DNA from: Saprospiraceae bacterium
GTDB lineage: Bacteria > Bacteroidota > Bacteroidia > Chitinophagales > Saprospiraceae
Assembly: GCA_020629715.1 (NCBI GenBank)
Contig: JAHDCU010000002.1
Span: 310,001 to 374,000, forward strand
DNA: 64,000 nt
Direction: 5' to 3'
Below the pieces are notes generated by a model, which saw nothing but the letters and a program-made list of their open reading frames with translations, made no database searches and had not been told where the DNA came from. This document shows, piece after piece, positions 40,637 through 49,450 of this stretch; positions within the stretch are counted from its first letter, which is position 1; each line of letters starts with the position of its first letter. Position numbers and translations under genes: made by a program.

Positions 40637-40648
40637 TCGAATCACTAG

Positions 40649-41122
40649 ATGAAATGGTTTCATAAACTTATAGCTACAAGTCTGGGAGTTGGGTATTCGC
40701 CCATCGCTCCTGGCACTTGTGGAGCTATTATTGGAGCCATTTTCTACTATTTAGCCTTTTATTTGGCTGAAAATTCGTCTTTCGAATTCAGCCAAATACA
40801 TCTCCTTGCAGCCATTATAGTATTCACAGGCTTAGGCATTTTATCTACCAAGGAATTAGAATCTGAGTGGGGCCATGATCCATCCAAAGTTGTTATGGAC
40901 GAAACAGTAGGTCTATGGATCACCATGTTGTTTATTCCTTTTCATTGGAAGTATCTACTGGCTGGATTGATTTTATTCAGAATATTCGATATCAGGAAGC
41001 CGTTAGGAATAAAGAAGATAGAAAAATTTCCTCATGGATTTGGGGTTATGGGTGATGATATTCTTGCAGGTATTTACTCTTGTATTATACTTCATGCACT
41101 AGTCTATTTTCAAATCTTCTAA
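40649..41122 (+). CDS. PgpA-like phosphatase (candidate PI-phosphate phosphatase)
   Basis: 157 residues with about four membrane helices. PGTCGAIIGA (about 21-30) and the acidic VVMDETVGLW (D84, E85) are the PgpA motif. PgpA dephosphorylates phosphatidylglycerophosphate; in an inositol lipid locus it is the expected phosphatase for phosphatidylinositol phosphate, a role assigned to a PgpA-like protein in Bacteroides thetaiotaomicron. It lies between the inositol-phosphate synthase and the GtrA-like gene with small spacers. Confidence 0.82.
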   Translation: MKWFHKLIATSLGVGYSPIAPGTCGAIIGAIFYYLAFYLAENSSFEFSQIHLLAAIIVFTGLGILSTKELESEWGHDPSKVVMDETVGLWITMLFIPFHWKYLLAGLILFRIFDIRKPLGIKKIEKFPHGFGVMGDDILAGIYSCIILHALVYFQIF

Positions 41123-41126
41123 TTGC

Positions 41127-41537
41127 ATGATTCCAGATGATCAACATAAAACTAAAGTACCCTTAGGAGAGTCGTTTCTTAAATCACAAATAACTTCAGT
41201 AACGAGTACTGCAGTGGACTTTTCCGTGCTTGTATTATGCACGGAGCTCATTGGGATCTATTATGTTATTTCTAAAGCCATAGCAGCATGTTGTGGGGCT
41301 ATTGTCAGTTTTACACTAGGACGAAAATGGGCGTTTAGAAGATCGGATAAACGTATGGGACCGCAAGCCTTAAAATATATTTTCACCAGTCTATGTAGTT
41401 TGGGACTCAATGTGTATGGCATTTACTTTTTTACAGACTGCCTAGGTTTTCACTATATATTGAGCAATGTCATCATTGCTGTAATAGTCGCTGTAGGATT
41501 TAATTTTTTCATGTATCGCTACTTTGTCTTTAAATGA
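41127..41537 (+). CDS. GtrA-family membrane protein
   Basis: 136 residues with four hydrophobic helices and the GtrA wording SFTLGRKWAFRRSD and NFFMYRYFVFK. GtrA proteins are thought to flip or help flip polyprenyl-linked sugars. In this cluster it may move an inositol lipid or a glycan precursor across the membrane; that is inference. It starts 4 bp after the PgpA-like gene and overlaps the lipid kinase gene by 4 bp. Confidence 0.85.
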   Translation: MIPDDQHKTKVPLGESFLKSQITSVTSTAVDFSVLVLCTELIGIYYVISKAIAACCGAIVSFTLGRKWAFRRSDKRMGPQALKYIFTSLCSLGLNVYGIYFFTDCLGFHYILSNVIIAVIVAVGFNFFMYRYFVFK

Positions 41538-42433
41538 AAAAAAAAGTCTTTTTCATAATCAATCCTAGGTCGGGTACCTCAAAAAAACAAGATCTCAACA
41601 AGCTCATTGATCAATACCTAGATCATGATAAATTTGATTACTCAATATCGTATACTGAATATGCTGGACATGCAATTGAGCTGAGTAAAAAAGCAATAGC
41701 AGAGCAATATGACGTTCTCGCCATCTGTGGTGGTGATGGTTCTGTAAATGAAGTATCTGCTCCTTTAGTCGATCCGTCACTCAACCATAATTATAAAACC
41801 AAAATTGCCATCATCCCTGGTGGATCTGGAAATGGATTTGCCAGTCATTTTAGGATCTCTAGAAACCCGATCAAGGCAATCAAAACCTTAAATGCATACA
41901 AAGTCGAACGCGTTGATAGCTGTACAATCAATAATAAATGTTTCGTCAATATTGCTGGCGTTGGATTTGATGGTCTTGTATCTTACAGAATAAAGGACAA
42001 TGCTAAAAGAGGATTATGGATGTATCTTAAAGTATCCTTTAAGGAGATGATTGGATATCATCAACCAATAGTCGATATCCAAATAGATGATCACCATATC
42101 CAAGGCCAGTTCGCAAGTGTAGCCATCTGCAACGCTAGCGTCTATGGATATAATTTTACCATGGCCCCAGATGCCAATGTAAAAGATGGTCTGATGGATA
42201 TTGTCATGATCAGGAAAGCACCGTTATGGGCATATCTATTCGAAGCATACCGCTTTTTAAATAAAACCATGCATAAGAGCAAATATGTATCCGTCTACAA
42301 AGCCAAAAACATCACACTATCCAGTGATGAAACGCTCTACTATCATACGGATGGTGAGGGTTATCAATTTGAAGGAGACCTACTCCACTTTGAAATTAAG
42401 CCACAATCTCTTGATATTATTTCTGCGCGATAG
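41534..42433 (+). CDS. Diacylglycerol/sphingoid-type lipid kinase
   Basis: 299 residues of the DAGK catalytic family: NPRSGTSKK near residue 10, GGDGS at 66-70 and GSGNGFASHF. Relatives phosphorylate diacylglycerol, sphingosine or other lipids with ATP. If the Aur1-like enzyme frees diacylglycerol while making phosphoinositol-ceramide, this kinase could recycle it to phosphatidic acid and back to CDP-diacylglycerol. A sphingoid-base kinase is the alternative. It is the last clearly linked gene of the cluster. Confidence 0.85.
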   Translation: MKKKVFFIINPRSGTSKKQDLNKLIDQYLDHDKFDYSISYTEYAGHAIELSKKAIAEQYDVLAICGGDGSVNEVSAPLVDPSLNHNYKTKIAIIPGGSGNGFASHFRISRNPIKAIKTLNAYKVERVDSCTINNKCFVNIAGVGFDGLVSYRIKDNAKRGLWMYLKVSFKEMIGYHQPIVDIQIDDHHIQGQFASVAICNASVYGYNFTMAPDANVKDGLMDIVMIRKAPLWAYLFEAYRFLNKTMHKSKYVSVYKAKNITLSSDETLYYHTDGEGYQFEGDLLHFEIKPQSLDIISAR

Positions 42434-42492
42434 TATTTGTAACTAGAAAGCTAGATTTTTTTCTTTTACTTTAGAAGCATTAAATACTTCCT

Positions 42493-43923
42493 ATGCTCGA
42501 CTTTTCAATATCAGATTTTGAAAAATACCTTGATCAAGCCTGTAAACTCGTATTACATGAATATCAGAATGTTCAAAGTAAAAAAGGATTTAGCGGTGTA
42601 ACACCGAGTGAAGTTGCTCAGTCCATAAGCGCTGACTTACCAGAAATAGGTGAAGACTTTGAACAAGTACTTCAACATATCAAAGCAGAAGTCTTAGATA
42701 AAGCAACAGGTAATATCGGACCTCATATGTATGCTTATGTCATGTCAGGCGGTAGCCATGTAGGGATCATAGCAGAGTTGCTCGTAGCTAGTATCAATCA
42801 AAATGTGGCCAAATGGCACCTTGCGCCTGCTCTTACAGAAATTGAAAAACGAGTGGTACAATGGGGAGCTGAATTTATAGGATTCCCAAAAGATGCTGGA
42901 GGGATTATGGTCAGTGGCGGATCGGGAGCTAATCTTACCTCACTGACTGTAGCACGTAACATGTTTTTGGCTCAGCAAAACATTAGAAAAAAGGGGATGT
43001 ATGGCATGAAACCGCTTAGAGTTTATGCCTCAGTAGAAGTACATGGATGTTGTGATAAATCAGTGGATATGCTCGGTATAGGAATGGATAATCTTATCAA
43101 AATTCCTGTGAATGATGATTTTCAAATAGATACCGACTTACTTCGTCAAAAAATAGAAGAAGATATTAATACAGGTTGTCAACCCTTTTGTATCATAGGT
43201 AATGCGGGTACTGTCAATACAGGGGCTGTTGATGATCTGGAAGAATTAGCTACTATTGCTGATGAATATAAGATGTGGTATCATATTGATGGAGCTTATG
43301 GTGCTCTTGCCGCTGCCGTCCCGCGTAAATCCAAGTTATATCAAGGTATGCAGCGAGCAGATTCTGTAGCTATAGATTTCCATAAATGGTTGTATGTTCC
43401 TTTCGAGGCAGGTTGTGCATTGATTAGCAACTGGACAAGATTGCATCAATCCTATGTCACGAAAGCAAGCTATCTTTCTTCTGATGCCGCCAATGACGGT
43501 CGTATGGACTTCAATGATTTTGGATTTCAGTTGTCACGTAATTCTAAGGCACTCAAAGTATACATGAGTTTCAAAACTTACGGTTCTGAACTACTGTCTC
43601 AGGCAATTGATCAGGATATTATACTAACAGAATACCTTCATGCACAGATTGAAAAAAGTGAGGACTTTAGAAATATGCATGATGTGATCTTAGGCATTCT
43701 ATGCTTCCAATATACCGCCGATCTGAAAGATGATGAAGTCATACAAAAACTAAATCGCGATATCGTAAAGCCACTCGAAAAAGATGGCCGAGTATTCATT
43801 GCAGGCACGACAATCAAAGGAAAGTCAGTCCTACGTGCTTGCCTGATCAATCATCGTAAGACGGAGAAGGATATCGATTATTTACTCGATGTAATACGAG
43901 AGGTTGGTAGTTCAATTTCTTGA
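42493..43923 (+). CDS. PLP-dependent group II amino-acid decarboxylase family
   Basis: 476 residues. Catalytic signatures are MVSGGSGANLTSL, HIDGAYGALAAAVP and the PLP lysine in DFHKWLYVPFEAGCAL. This is the aromatic-L-amino-acid/glutamate decarboxylase group, and the substrate is not evident. It follows the lipid kinase by about 60 bp on the same strand, so it may or may not belong to the same transcript. A sphingosine-phosphate lyase was considered, but the lysine motif is of the decarboxylase kind. Confidence 0.85.
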   Translation: MLDFSISDFEKYLDQACKLVLHEYQNVQSKKGFSGVTPSEVAQSISADLPEIGEDFEQVLQHIKAEVLDKATGNIGPHMYAYVMSGGSHVGIIAELLVASINQNVAKWHLAPALTEIEKRVVQWGAEFIGFPKDAGGIMVSGGSGANLTSLTVARNMFLAQQNIRKKGMYGMKPLRVYASVEVHGCCDKSVDMLGIGMDNLIKIPVNDDFQIDTDLLRQKIEEDINTGCQPFCIIGNAGTVNTGAVDDLEELATIADEYKMWYHIDGAYGALAAAVPRKSKLYQGMQRADSVAIDFHKWLYVPFEAGCALISNWTRLHQSYVTKASYLSSDAANDGRMDFNDFGFQLSRNSKALKVYMSFKTYGSELLSQAIDQDIILTEYLHAQIEKSEDFRNMHDVILGILCFQYTADLKDDEVIQKLNRDIVKPLEKDGRVFIAGTTIKGKSVLRACLINHRKTEKDIDYLLDVIREVGSSIS

Positions 43924-43987
43924 AATTCCAGATTTATACCGCTGCAATCCTCACGTCGATACTTGGATTTACAGTTTTTGCCAGATG

Positions 43988-46900
43988 CTAAAGCTTAACG
44001 AGACGCTGCATTGAAATCAGCTGATCATCTAGATTGCGAAATTCGATGAAATACATCGCAGATTGTAAGCTAGATATATCAATCGGAGTTGTACCATCGT
44101 CAACTGCGGTACGCTTTACGAGTCTTCCTACAGAATCAAAAATCTTCAATTTAAAAGATGATGTCAATCCATTGATTTCAATCATATCATCAGCAGGATT
44201 TGGAAATATGACGATATCTTGATTTGCATTGAACTTTAGTTGAATGGCGATAGTATCAAATAGTTTGTCTTCACCATTAATATCCACCTGACGGAGGCGA
44301 TAGTAATGGATAGCATCCATTTTTAAGTCCGTATCATCGTAGCTATATTCAGTTGTTATAGATGTGCTACCTTGACCATCAATCTCCGCTAATTCTGAAA
44401 ATTCTTGATCATCAAAGCTTCGCTCAATAATAAAATAATCATTATTCAATTCTGAACTTGTTGACCAACTGAGTACATTAGCATCTTTCGATTCATCATA
44501 TCTACCTGTCCATGTCGCTAACTCCACAGGCAATACGGGCATACAATTGACCGCATAATATTTACATAGGATTTCATCTATTCTTTCAAGTATAGCAGCA
44601 GCAATACTTTCATCATAGTTTCCTAATAAGTCATTGTATCGTTCACGGTGATGCTCTTCTATATTCGGTGTAATATCATCATACACTTGTTGGTATTCCG
44701 CAGCATTCCGAGGTACAAGCGTCCGGTAATACAATATTCTGTCTCTTATTCGTAGTTCCTCCTCATAGTTAGATAATTGATTGACCAATCCTACAGATGG
44801 AATATTTCCCCAGAGCTCCCATAATGGAGCAAAATTAAAACCTAATTGATCAGATGCTGCTTCGATATACTCATCTGAGTCCATATACTCTATACCCGAT
44901 GCAGGTGTAGGAGATAGCAGTGCTTGATCATACCAGTGTCCATGTATGAGTCCTAATGTATCCCAAGAAAATATGCTTGCCACATCAACATATTTGGACA
45001 ATCCTCTTAGCTGATATGAGACATCATCGTAGAGAGTAGCTTCGCCATTTCGAAATTTAGGATCTAGTAACCAATCTAGAGCAGCACGATCTCTATCAAG
45101 AAATTGAAAGCCTGAACTATAATAAAGAGCAGTATCAAGAGGATAATTAAGTACCGTATTAAAAGCCATCACGGTTGGTATATTAACATTAGTCTCTCCC
45201 TCTTCAACCATGGTCGGAAAGCTGTGGAGATGACCTAATTCATGAAGTAAAGTTGATCCATCATAGGTATTGATATATATCGCTGGATCTAAGACAGAGA
45301 CAGGCAATGCATATGTATCTGCTTCTTCAATGTCACCATTAACAATTGAAATCGGGTAAGATGCTGGTAAAGTTCCCTGAGTATAGCTTTGTGGTTCACT
45401 TATCATATACTCGGACCTAATCTTTGACACTGGTCTTCCTAACAAGATATTGAAATTACCAATTATCTCATTGAGGGGTGATAAAATCGCATTAGCATCT
45501 GGTGATATTTCTGCTAAAGCAATGGGAAATGTTGCCATGAAATTATCAGACTCGATATCTACCCAATTGACATAAGCATTATCAAGATCATTTTGATAAT
45601 CAGAAAGTGAATTTGAAAATCCTTCTTTTGTACTATAATAAGGTGACTTGACCGCATTAGTAAACTGAATATTGACTGCTCCAAAATTAGAACCATCCGG
45701 GAATACCAAATATACAGCTCCGCCAAAAGGATTAGCCACCGTTATATTTGCTTGATTTACTGGATACTTGGTAGCCATGATCGGAAATCTTTGAAATCCA
45801 CGATAATCCTCACGTAGATCTACATAATGTGCACCTACATGAATAACCACTCCTTGATTTACTAGTGAATTTGGGAGTGATACATCTACCATTTCTCCGG
45901 GTGCCGCATAATAACCTGTCGGACGTATTACGAACTCTTGATTATTGAGATAATATCCCGGATTAGTGTTATAATCACCATCAATAGATACGCTACCGGT
46001 AACTCTAGGAGCCGATGATGCAACAGAACCTGGGAATATTTCGTGATCCAAAAAACTTATACCTGCCATATCGGTGACCGTAGTAGCCGTATACATATTG
46101 TCTAGTGAATATTGAATCAACATAAACTGTAAGGCTTTAGCAATAGGCTCTTCTTTTGGATCGATATATTCTGTGTAAAATTCAAAAACTCTTCCCTCTT
46201 CCTGCTCATAGGTCGAGAGGTAGTCCAATACCTTTGGTATAATCGCCAGATAAGTATCATCATCCCACTCATTTACAATAGTGGTCAATAATGCTTTTTG
46301 TTGATTCTCTGATAGAATATTAGTTCCATTCATATGAGCAATCATGCCATCAAGTGCATCACTGACTAACATGTGGTTACCATCATAGATGGGATTGTAT
46401 ATTTTGATATGGTCAATCAATGTTTTCGCATAAGCGAAGCCCTCATCACCTATTAGATCATCTTGATCAGTACCGACCCAAATAGTTTGAGTATTCAAGG
46501 ATTGTTTGAATGCTTCTACATCCAAATAATTGAGTGGAAAGTGCTGGTAATACCCATTGAGTTTATAGACGATGCTTGGTCTATCTTGATTGAGTCTCAA
46601 AATCAATTTTAGATCCATCCATTGATTTTCCTCAATCAGGTCATTAAAAATCAAGGTGCCACCTTCTTCTGTATCATCACCGAATGACATGATCAATCGG
46701 TATTCTTCATCGATCTCTCCTACGAATATATCAAAGCCTCTATCGAATACGAAGTTGGATTTATTGGACAATAATATTCGCTTACCTGCACCACCAAACT
46801 CCCCGGTACCCGGAAATGGAGCATCGCTATATGTGTCTGTAATCTTAAACCGGATCTGAATCTCCAGATCTTGACTGATATCAATATTTTGATGAAGATC

Positions 46901-47134
46901 ATCGGTTAAGATCAGGTATTCATCCCCTTCCAGCTCTACGGCTTGTACTGCCCCATCAGTCACTAAGCTAGGACTACCAAACGTACTTGACGTATATCCA
47001 GCGGTTATATCATTCAAGTTAGAATCAAAAGGAAAGTGAGCGATCTGTGCATGGCTATGAAATGCCAAAAAACATAAGATATATAAGATAGCTCCTAAAA
47101 TAATATTGGTTCTGTTTCGATTAGCAAACTCCAT
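43988..47134 (-). CDS. Secreted M60-like (enhancin) metallopeptidase with LamG-like domain and T9SS sorting domain
   Basis: 1048 residues. A signal peptide (about 1-30) precedes a concanavalin/LamG-like domain (about 31-250). An M60-like peptidase region spans about 400-760, with TGYYAAPGE, the gluzincin HELGH at 631-635 and a nearby downstream Glu. The last 75 residues are a T9SS type A sorting domain (VIFPNPADDM...). M60 enzymes cleave mucin-like or O-glycoproteins. The LamG-like domain may hold it to a carbohydrate surface. The gene is monocistronic. Confidence 0.9.
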   Translation of the reverse strand: MEFANRNRTNIILGAILYILCFLAFHSHAQIAHFPFDSNLNDITAGYTSSTFGSPSLVTDGAVQAVELEGDEYLILTDDLHQNIDISQDLEIQIRFKITDTYSDAPFPGTGEFGGAGKRILLSNKSNFVFDRGFDIFVGEIDEEYRLIMSFGDDTEEGGTLIFNDLIEENQWMDLKLILRLNQDRPSIVYKLNGYYQHFPLNYLDVEAFKQSLNTQTIWVGTDQDDLIGDEGFAYAKTLIDHIKIYNPIYDGNHMLVSDALDGMIAHMNGTNILSENQQKALLTTIVNEWDDDTYLAIIPKVLDYLSTYEQEEGRVFEFYTEYIDPKEEPIAKALQFMLIQYSLDNMYTATTVTDMAGISFLDHEIFPGSVASSAPRVTGSVSIDGDYNTNPGYYLNNQEFVIRPTGYYAAPGEMVDVSLPNSLVNQGVVIHVGAHYVDLREDYRGFQRFPIMATKYPVNQANITVANPFGGAVYLVFPDGSNFGAVNIQFTNAVKSPYYSTKEGFSNSLSDYQNDLDNAYVNWVDIESDNFMATFPIALAEISPDANAILSPLNEIIGNFNILLGRPVSKIRSEYMISEPQSYTQGTLPASYPISIVNGDIEEADTYALPVSVLDPAIYINTYDGSTLLHELGHLHSFPTMVEEGETNVNIPTVMAFNTVLNYPLDTALYYSSGFQFLDRDRAALDWLLDPKFRNGEATLYDDVSYQLRGLSKYVDVASIFSWDTLGLIHGHWYDQALLSPTPASGIEYMDSDEYIEAASDQLGFNFAPLWELWGNIPSVGLVNQLSNYEEELRIRDRILYYRTLVPRNAAEYQQVYDDITPNIEEHHRERYNDLLGNYDESIAAAILERIDEILCKYYAVNCMPVLPVELATWTGRYDESKDANVLSWSTSSELNNDYFIIERSFDDQEFSELAEIDGQGSTSITTEYSYDDTDLKMDAIHYYRLRQVDINGEDKLFDTIAIQLKFNANQDIVIFPNPADDMIEINGLTSSFKLKIFDSVGRLVKRTAVDDGTTPIDISSLQSAMYFIEFRNLDDQLISMQRLVKL

Positions 47135-47247
47135 AATGCTTAAGTTTAGATTAGTGATAAAGATTACATCGCATATGATGATCGATGTATACTGCTAATA
47201 CGGAGCTATAGAGATTTACCCTACTGAGACATAGAATTTATATGAAT

Positions 47248-47610
47248 CTAAAGCCTTGAAGCCACTCTTAATTCATAACATGCGAGTAGTACCACAATGA
47301 GGACTTCGATGATGATATATGTCCATCCTAATAAAGTAATGGACTCAAAATGAAACATAGCCAAACCCAATGAAAACATACAGTAGAGCAGATTAGTCAC
47401 TGCTATAATCTTAAGCAATAGACTTAGATTGGAGTCGACAAAAAAGTAAATAATCAAGTCATAGATTGCTAAGAAAATAGGAAGTGTGGCTAGAACATAT
47501 AGTGTCTCTTTAGGTATACCAAAATAGGTCTCAAAATATACTAGGGCTACACCTAGCAGGAAGGCGGAGATTATGGCACCGATGGCGTCTAGGAGGAAAA
47601 GCCTTTTCAT
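47248..47610 (-). CDS. Small four-helix membrane protein
   Basis: 120 residues, nearly all hydrophobic, with four predicted helices (about 5-25, 36-56, 66-85, 92-113). No motif suggests an activity. It is probably an integral inner-membrane protein of unknown role. Confidence 0.7.
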   Translation of the reverse strand: MKRLFLLDAIGAIISAFLLGVALVYFETYFGIPKETLYVLATLPIFLAIYDLIIYFFVDSNLSLLLKIIAVTNLLYCMFSLGLAMFHFESITLLGWTYIIIEVLIVVLLACYELRVASRL

Positions 47611-47699
47611 TTAATGGAGGGAATAATTTTTCATAAACACGAAATAAGACAGATGGAACTTTATCTTTTTAAGTATTGTATTAAATAGAAATCTACCTT

Positions 47700-48047
47700 A
47701 TGAGTCATAACAGATGTGATTGGTTTAATCCAACGAGCAAAGCATATTACATAAGACAAGCACAAATTTTTTCTACCTATAAATCTAAAAAATATACAGC
47801 TTCATTCAAAAGAACAAATCGGTGCTGTGCTTCTGATGAACAACACATGAAAAATTTTAATTTAATTGAAGCAGATAGAAAGCGTAAAATTGAAGTATAC
47901 AAGAAAATTATATCCAATTCACCTGAATTATCTAGTAATTCAAAATTAATTGATAATCGAAATGGAAAAAATTTACTTACAATAGATTCTATTCGAATTA
48001 TGGCCGAATCCTTATTGAGAACTCAATATAACTTGTCAAGGTTATAG
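47700..48047 (+). CDS. Doubtful small hypothetical gene
   Basis: 115 codons from an ATG, with a basic, Cys-containing start (NRCDWFNP) and no signal peptide or recognised domain. The flanking sequence from 47611 to 48185 is AT-rich, with no hairpin or promoter I could name, so this frame may be a remnant or chance. The composition (many Asn, Ile and Lys) is like that of non-coding AT-rich sequence. Confidence 0.35.
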   Translation: MSHNRCDWFNPTSKAYYIRQAQIFSTYKSKKYTASFKRTNRCCASDEQHMKNFNLIEADRKRKIEVYKKIISNSPELSSNSKLIDNRNGKNLLTIDSIRIMAESLLRTQYNLSRL

Positions 48048-48185
48048 AACATTAATTACTGAAATAGAAATTAGAAACGATTTATTCGAAGAATTGAAAT
48101 TGAAAGAGATAAAAATAAAACTTATTGTTCAATTTTATTACTACGATAAGGATGGTCTACAATAAAATCATTCATTTGGACGATA

Positions 48186-48872
48186 TCACACCTCCTCCAC
48201 AATCCCTTCATACTCACAACGATAAACCCTTGCTGTGAACTTCTTTAATACCCGCTGATCGTGGGTTGCCAATAGGATTCCAGCATTATACTCTTGACTG
48301 ATATCACGCAGGAGATATAAGATCTCATCCGTAGATTTTACATCTAAGTTACCCGTAGGCTCATCGGCGATAATGAGTTTAGAGTGATTGAGTATAGCTC
48401 TTGCAATGGCCAATTTTTGTTTTTGACCACCGGATAATTTATATACTTCGATCTCAGATTTATCAGATAGCCCTACCCGATTGAGGCATTCCTCTACCCT
48501 TTGCCTCCGCTTATCTGCATCTGTCCAATCAGTAGCTTTTAATACAAAATCAAGATTGCGATGCGCTGTCCAATCTTCGAATAAATTAAAATCTTGAAAT
48601 ACCATACCGATTTTTCTTCGAAGCATGGGTATCTCATGTTCGGCTATAGATTTTAGATTATAATCACAGACTGTCGCATCACCATCTAGTAGCGGTAATG
48701 CTCCATATAAGGTTTTGAGCAGGCTAGTCTTTCCACTACCCGTATGACCTACCAAATAGCAAAACTCTGCCTCTGACATCCTAAAATTGACTTCAGTCAA
48801 CACTCTACGATCTGGATACCCCATATCAGCATTTCGAAGACTGATAATATCTTTAGCAAGCTCTATATGCAT
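48186..48872 (-). CDS. FtsE-like ABC ATPase
   Basis: 228 residues. Walker A is GHTGSGKTS (about 42-50), Q-loop VFQDFNLF, signature LSGGQKQKLAIARA, Walker B LIIADEPTGNLD and the H-loop THDQ. The NLD after Walker B and the overall spacing match FtsE. FtsE with FtsX works at the divisome. No ftsX is adjacent, and other LolD-like ATPases are possible. Confidence 0.78.
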   Translation of the reverse strand: MHIELAKDIISLRNADMGYPDRRVLTEVNFRMSEAEFCYLVGHTGSGKTSLLKTLYGALPLLDGDATVCDYNLKSIAEHEIPMLRRKIGMVFQDFNLFEDWTAHRNLDFVLKATDWTDADKRRQRVEECLNRVGLSDKSEIEVYKLSGGQKQKLAIARAILNHSKLIIADEPTGNLDVKSTDEILYLLRDISQEYNAGILLATHDQRVLKKFTARVYRCEYEGIVEEV

Positions 48873-49006
48873 GGATTAAAGATAATAGATGATTTTAATA
48901 TGAAGATTTTTAAAGTCATTTTATCACAACACTTTAGCAATAAAAAACATTATTAAGACAACATCTAAATAAACAATCCTAAAGCTGCTAACATGGCTAT
49001 TTATCG

Positions 49007-49014
49007 TACTTTTG
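49007..49014 (+). promoter_or_regulatory. Putative -7 box for ccmE
   Basis: TACTTTTG followed by C, matching TAnnTTTG, 17 bases before the ATG of ccmE, giving a very short leader. Confidence 0.5.
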
Positions 49015-49030
49015 CACAAAATTTAGTCGT

Positions 49031-49423
49031 ATGAAAAAAATGTATATCGTCGCTATCATTATGATTATAGCATCAGTTGTCATCTTTATCTCTGCGACAG
49101 GAGATGTAAGTAGCTATTCTAACTTTACAGAAGCCTCTGCGTCTAAATCAGCCGTAAAAGTAGTAGGAGAACTCTCAAAAGACAAAGAGATTGTATATGA
49201 TCCTCTGGTCAATCCTAACTACTTCAGCTTCACCATGAAGGATAATGAAGGCCGTGAAGAAAAGGTTGTCTTGTTACAAGCCAAGCCTAAAGATTTTGAA
49301 CGAGCAGAATCGATCGTATTGACTGGTAATTTCAATAATGATCAAGAGTTTGTTGCAACGGATATCGTGACCAAATGTCCTTCCAAATATACCGACGAAG
49401 AGCTTCAGCTTAGAACATCGTAA
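49031..49423 (+). CDS. ccmE: Cytochrome c maturation protein CcmE, Cys-type
   Basis: 130 residues with one N-terminal membrane anchor and a periplasmic OB-fold. The heme-binding position is Cys116 in KCPSKYTDE, a CxxxY motif, in place of the usual His. CcmE carries heme to CcmF and is partner of the gene that follows 28 bp later. CxxxY forms are known from some bacteria and archaea. Confidence 0.9.
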   Translation: MKKMYIVAIIMIIASVVIFISATGDVSSYSNFTEASASKSAVKVVGELSKDKEIVYDPLVNPNYFSFTMKDNEGREEKVVLLQAKPKDFERAESIVLTGNFNNDQEFVATDIVTKCPSKYTDEELQLRTS

Positions 49424-49450
49424 ACACAACCCAACTAGCCAAAACACATT

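Noticed and set aside
42493-43923. PLP decarboxylase as a sphingosine-1-phosphate lyase completing a sphingolipid breakdown route with the lipid kinase
   Set aside because: The PLP lysine region DFHKWLYVP and HIDGAYGA match group II amino-acid decarboxylases, not the lyase pattern, so the reading is not supported.
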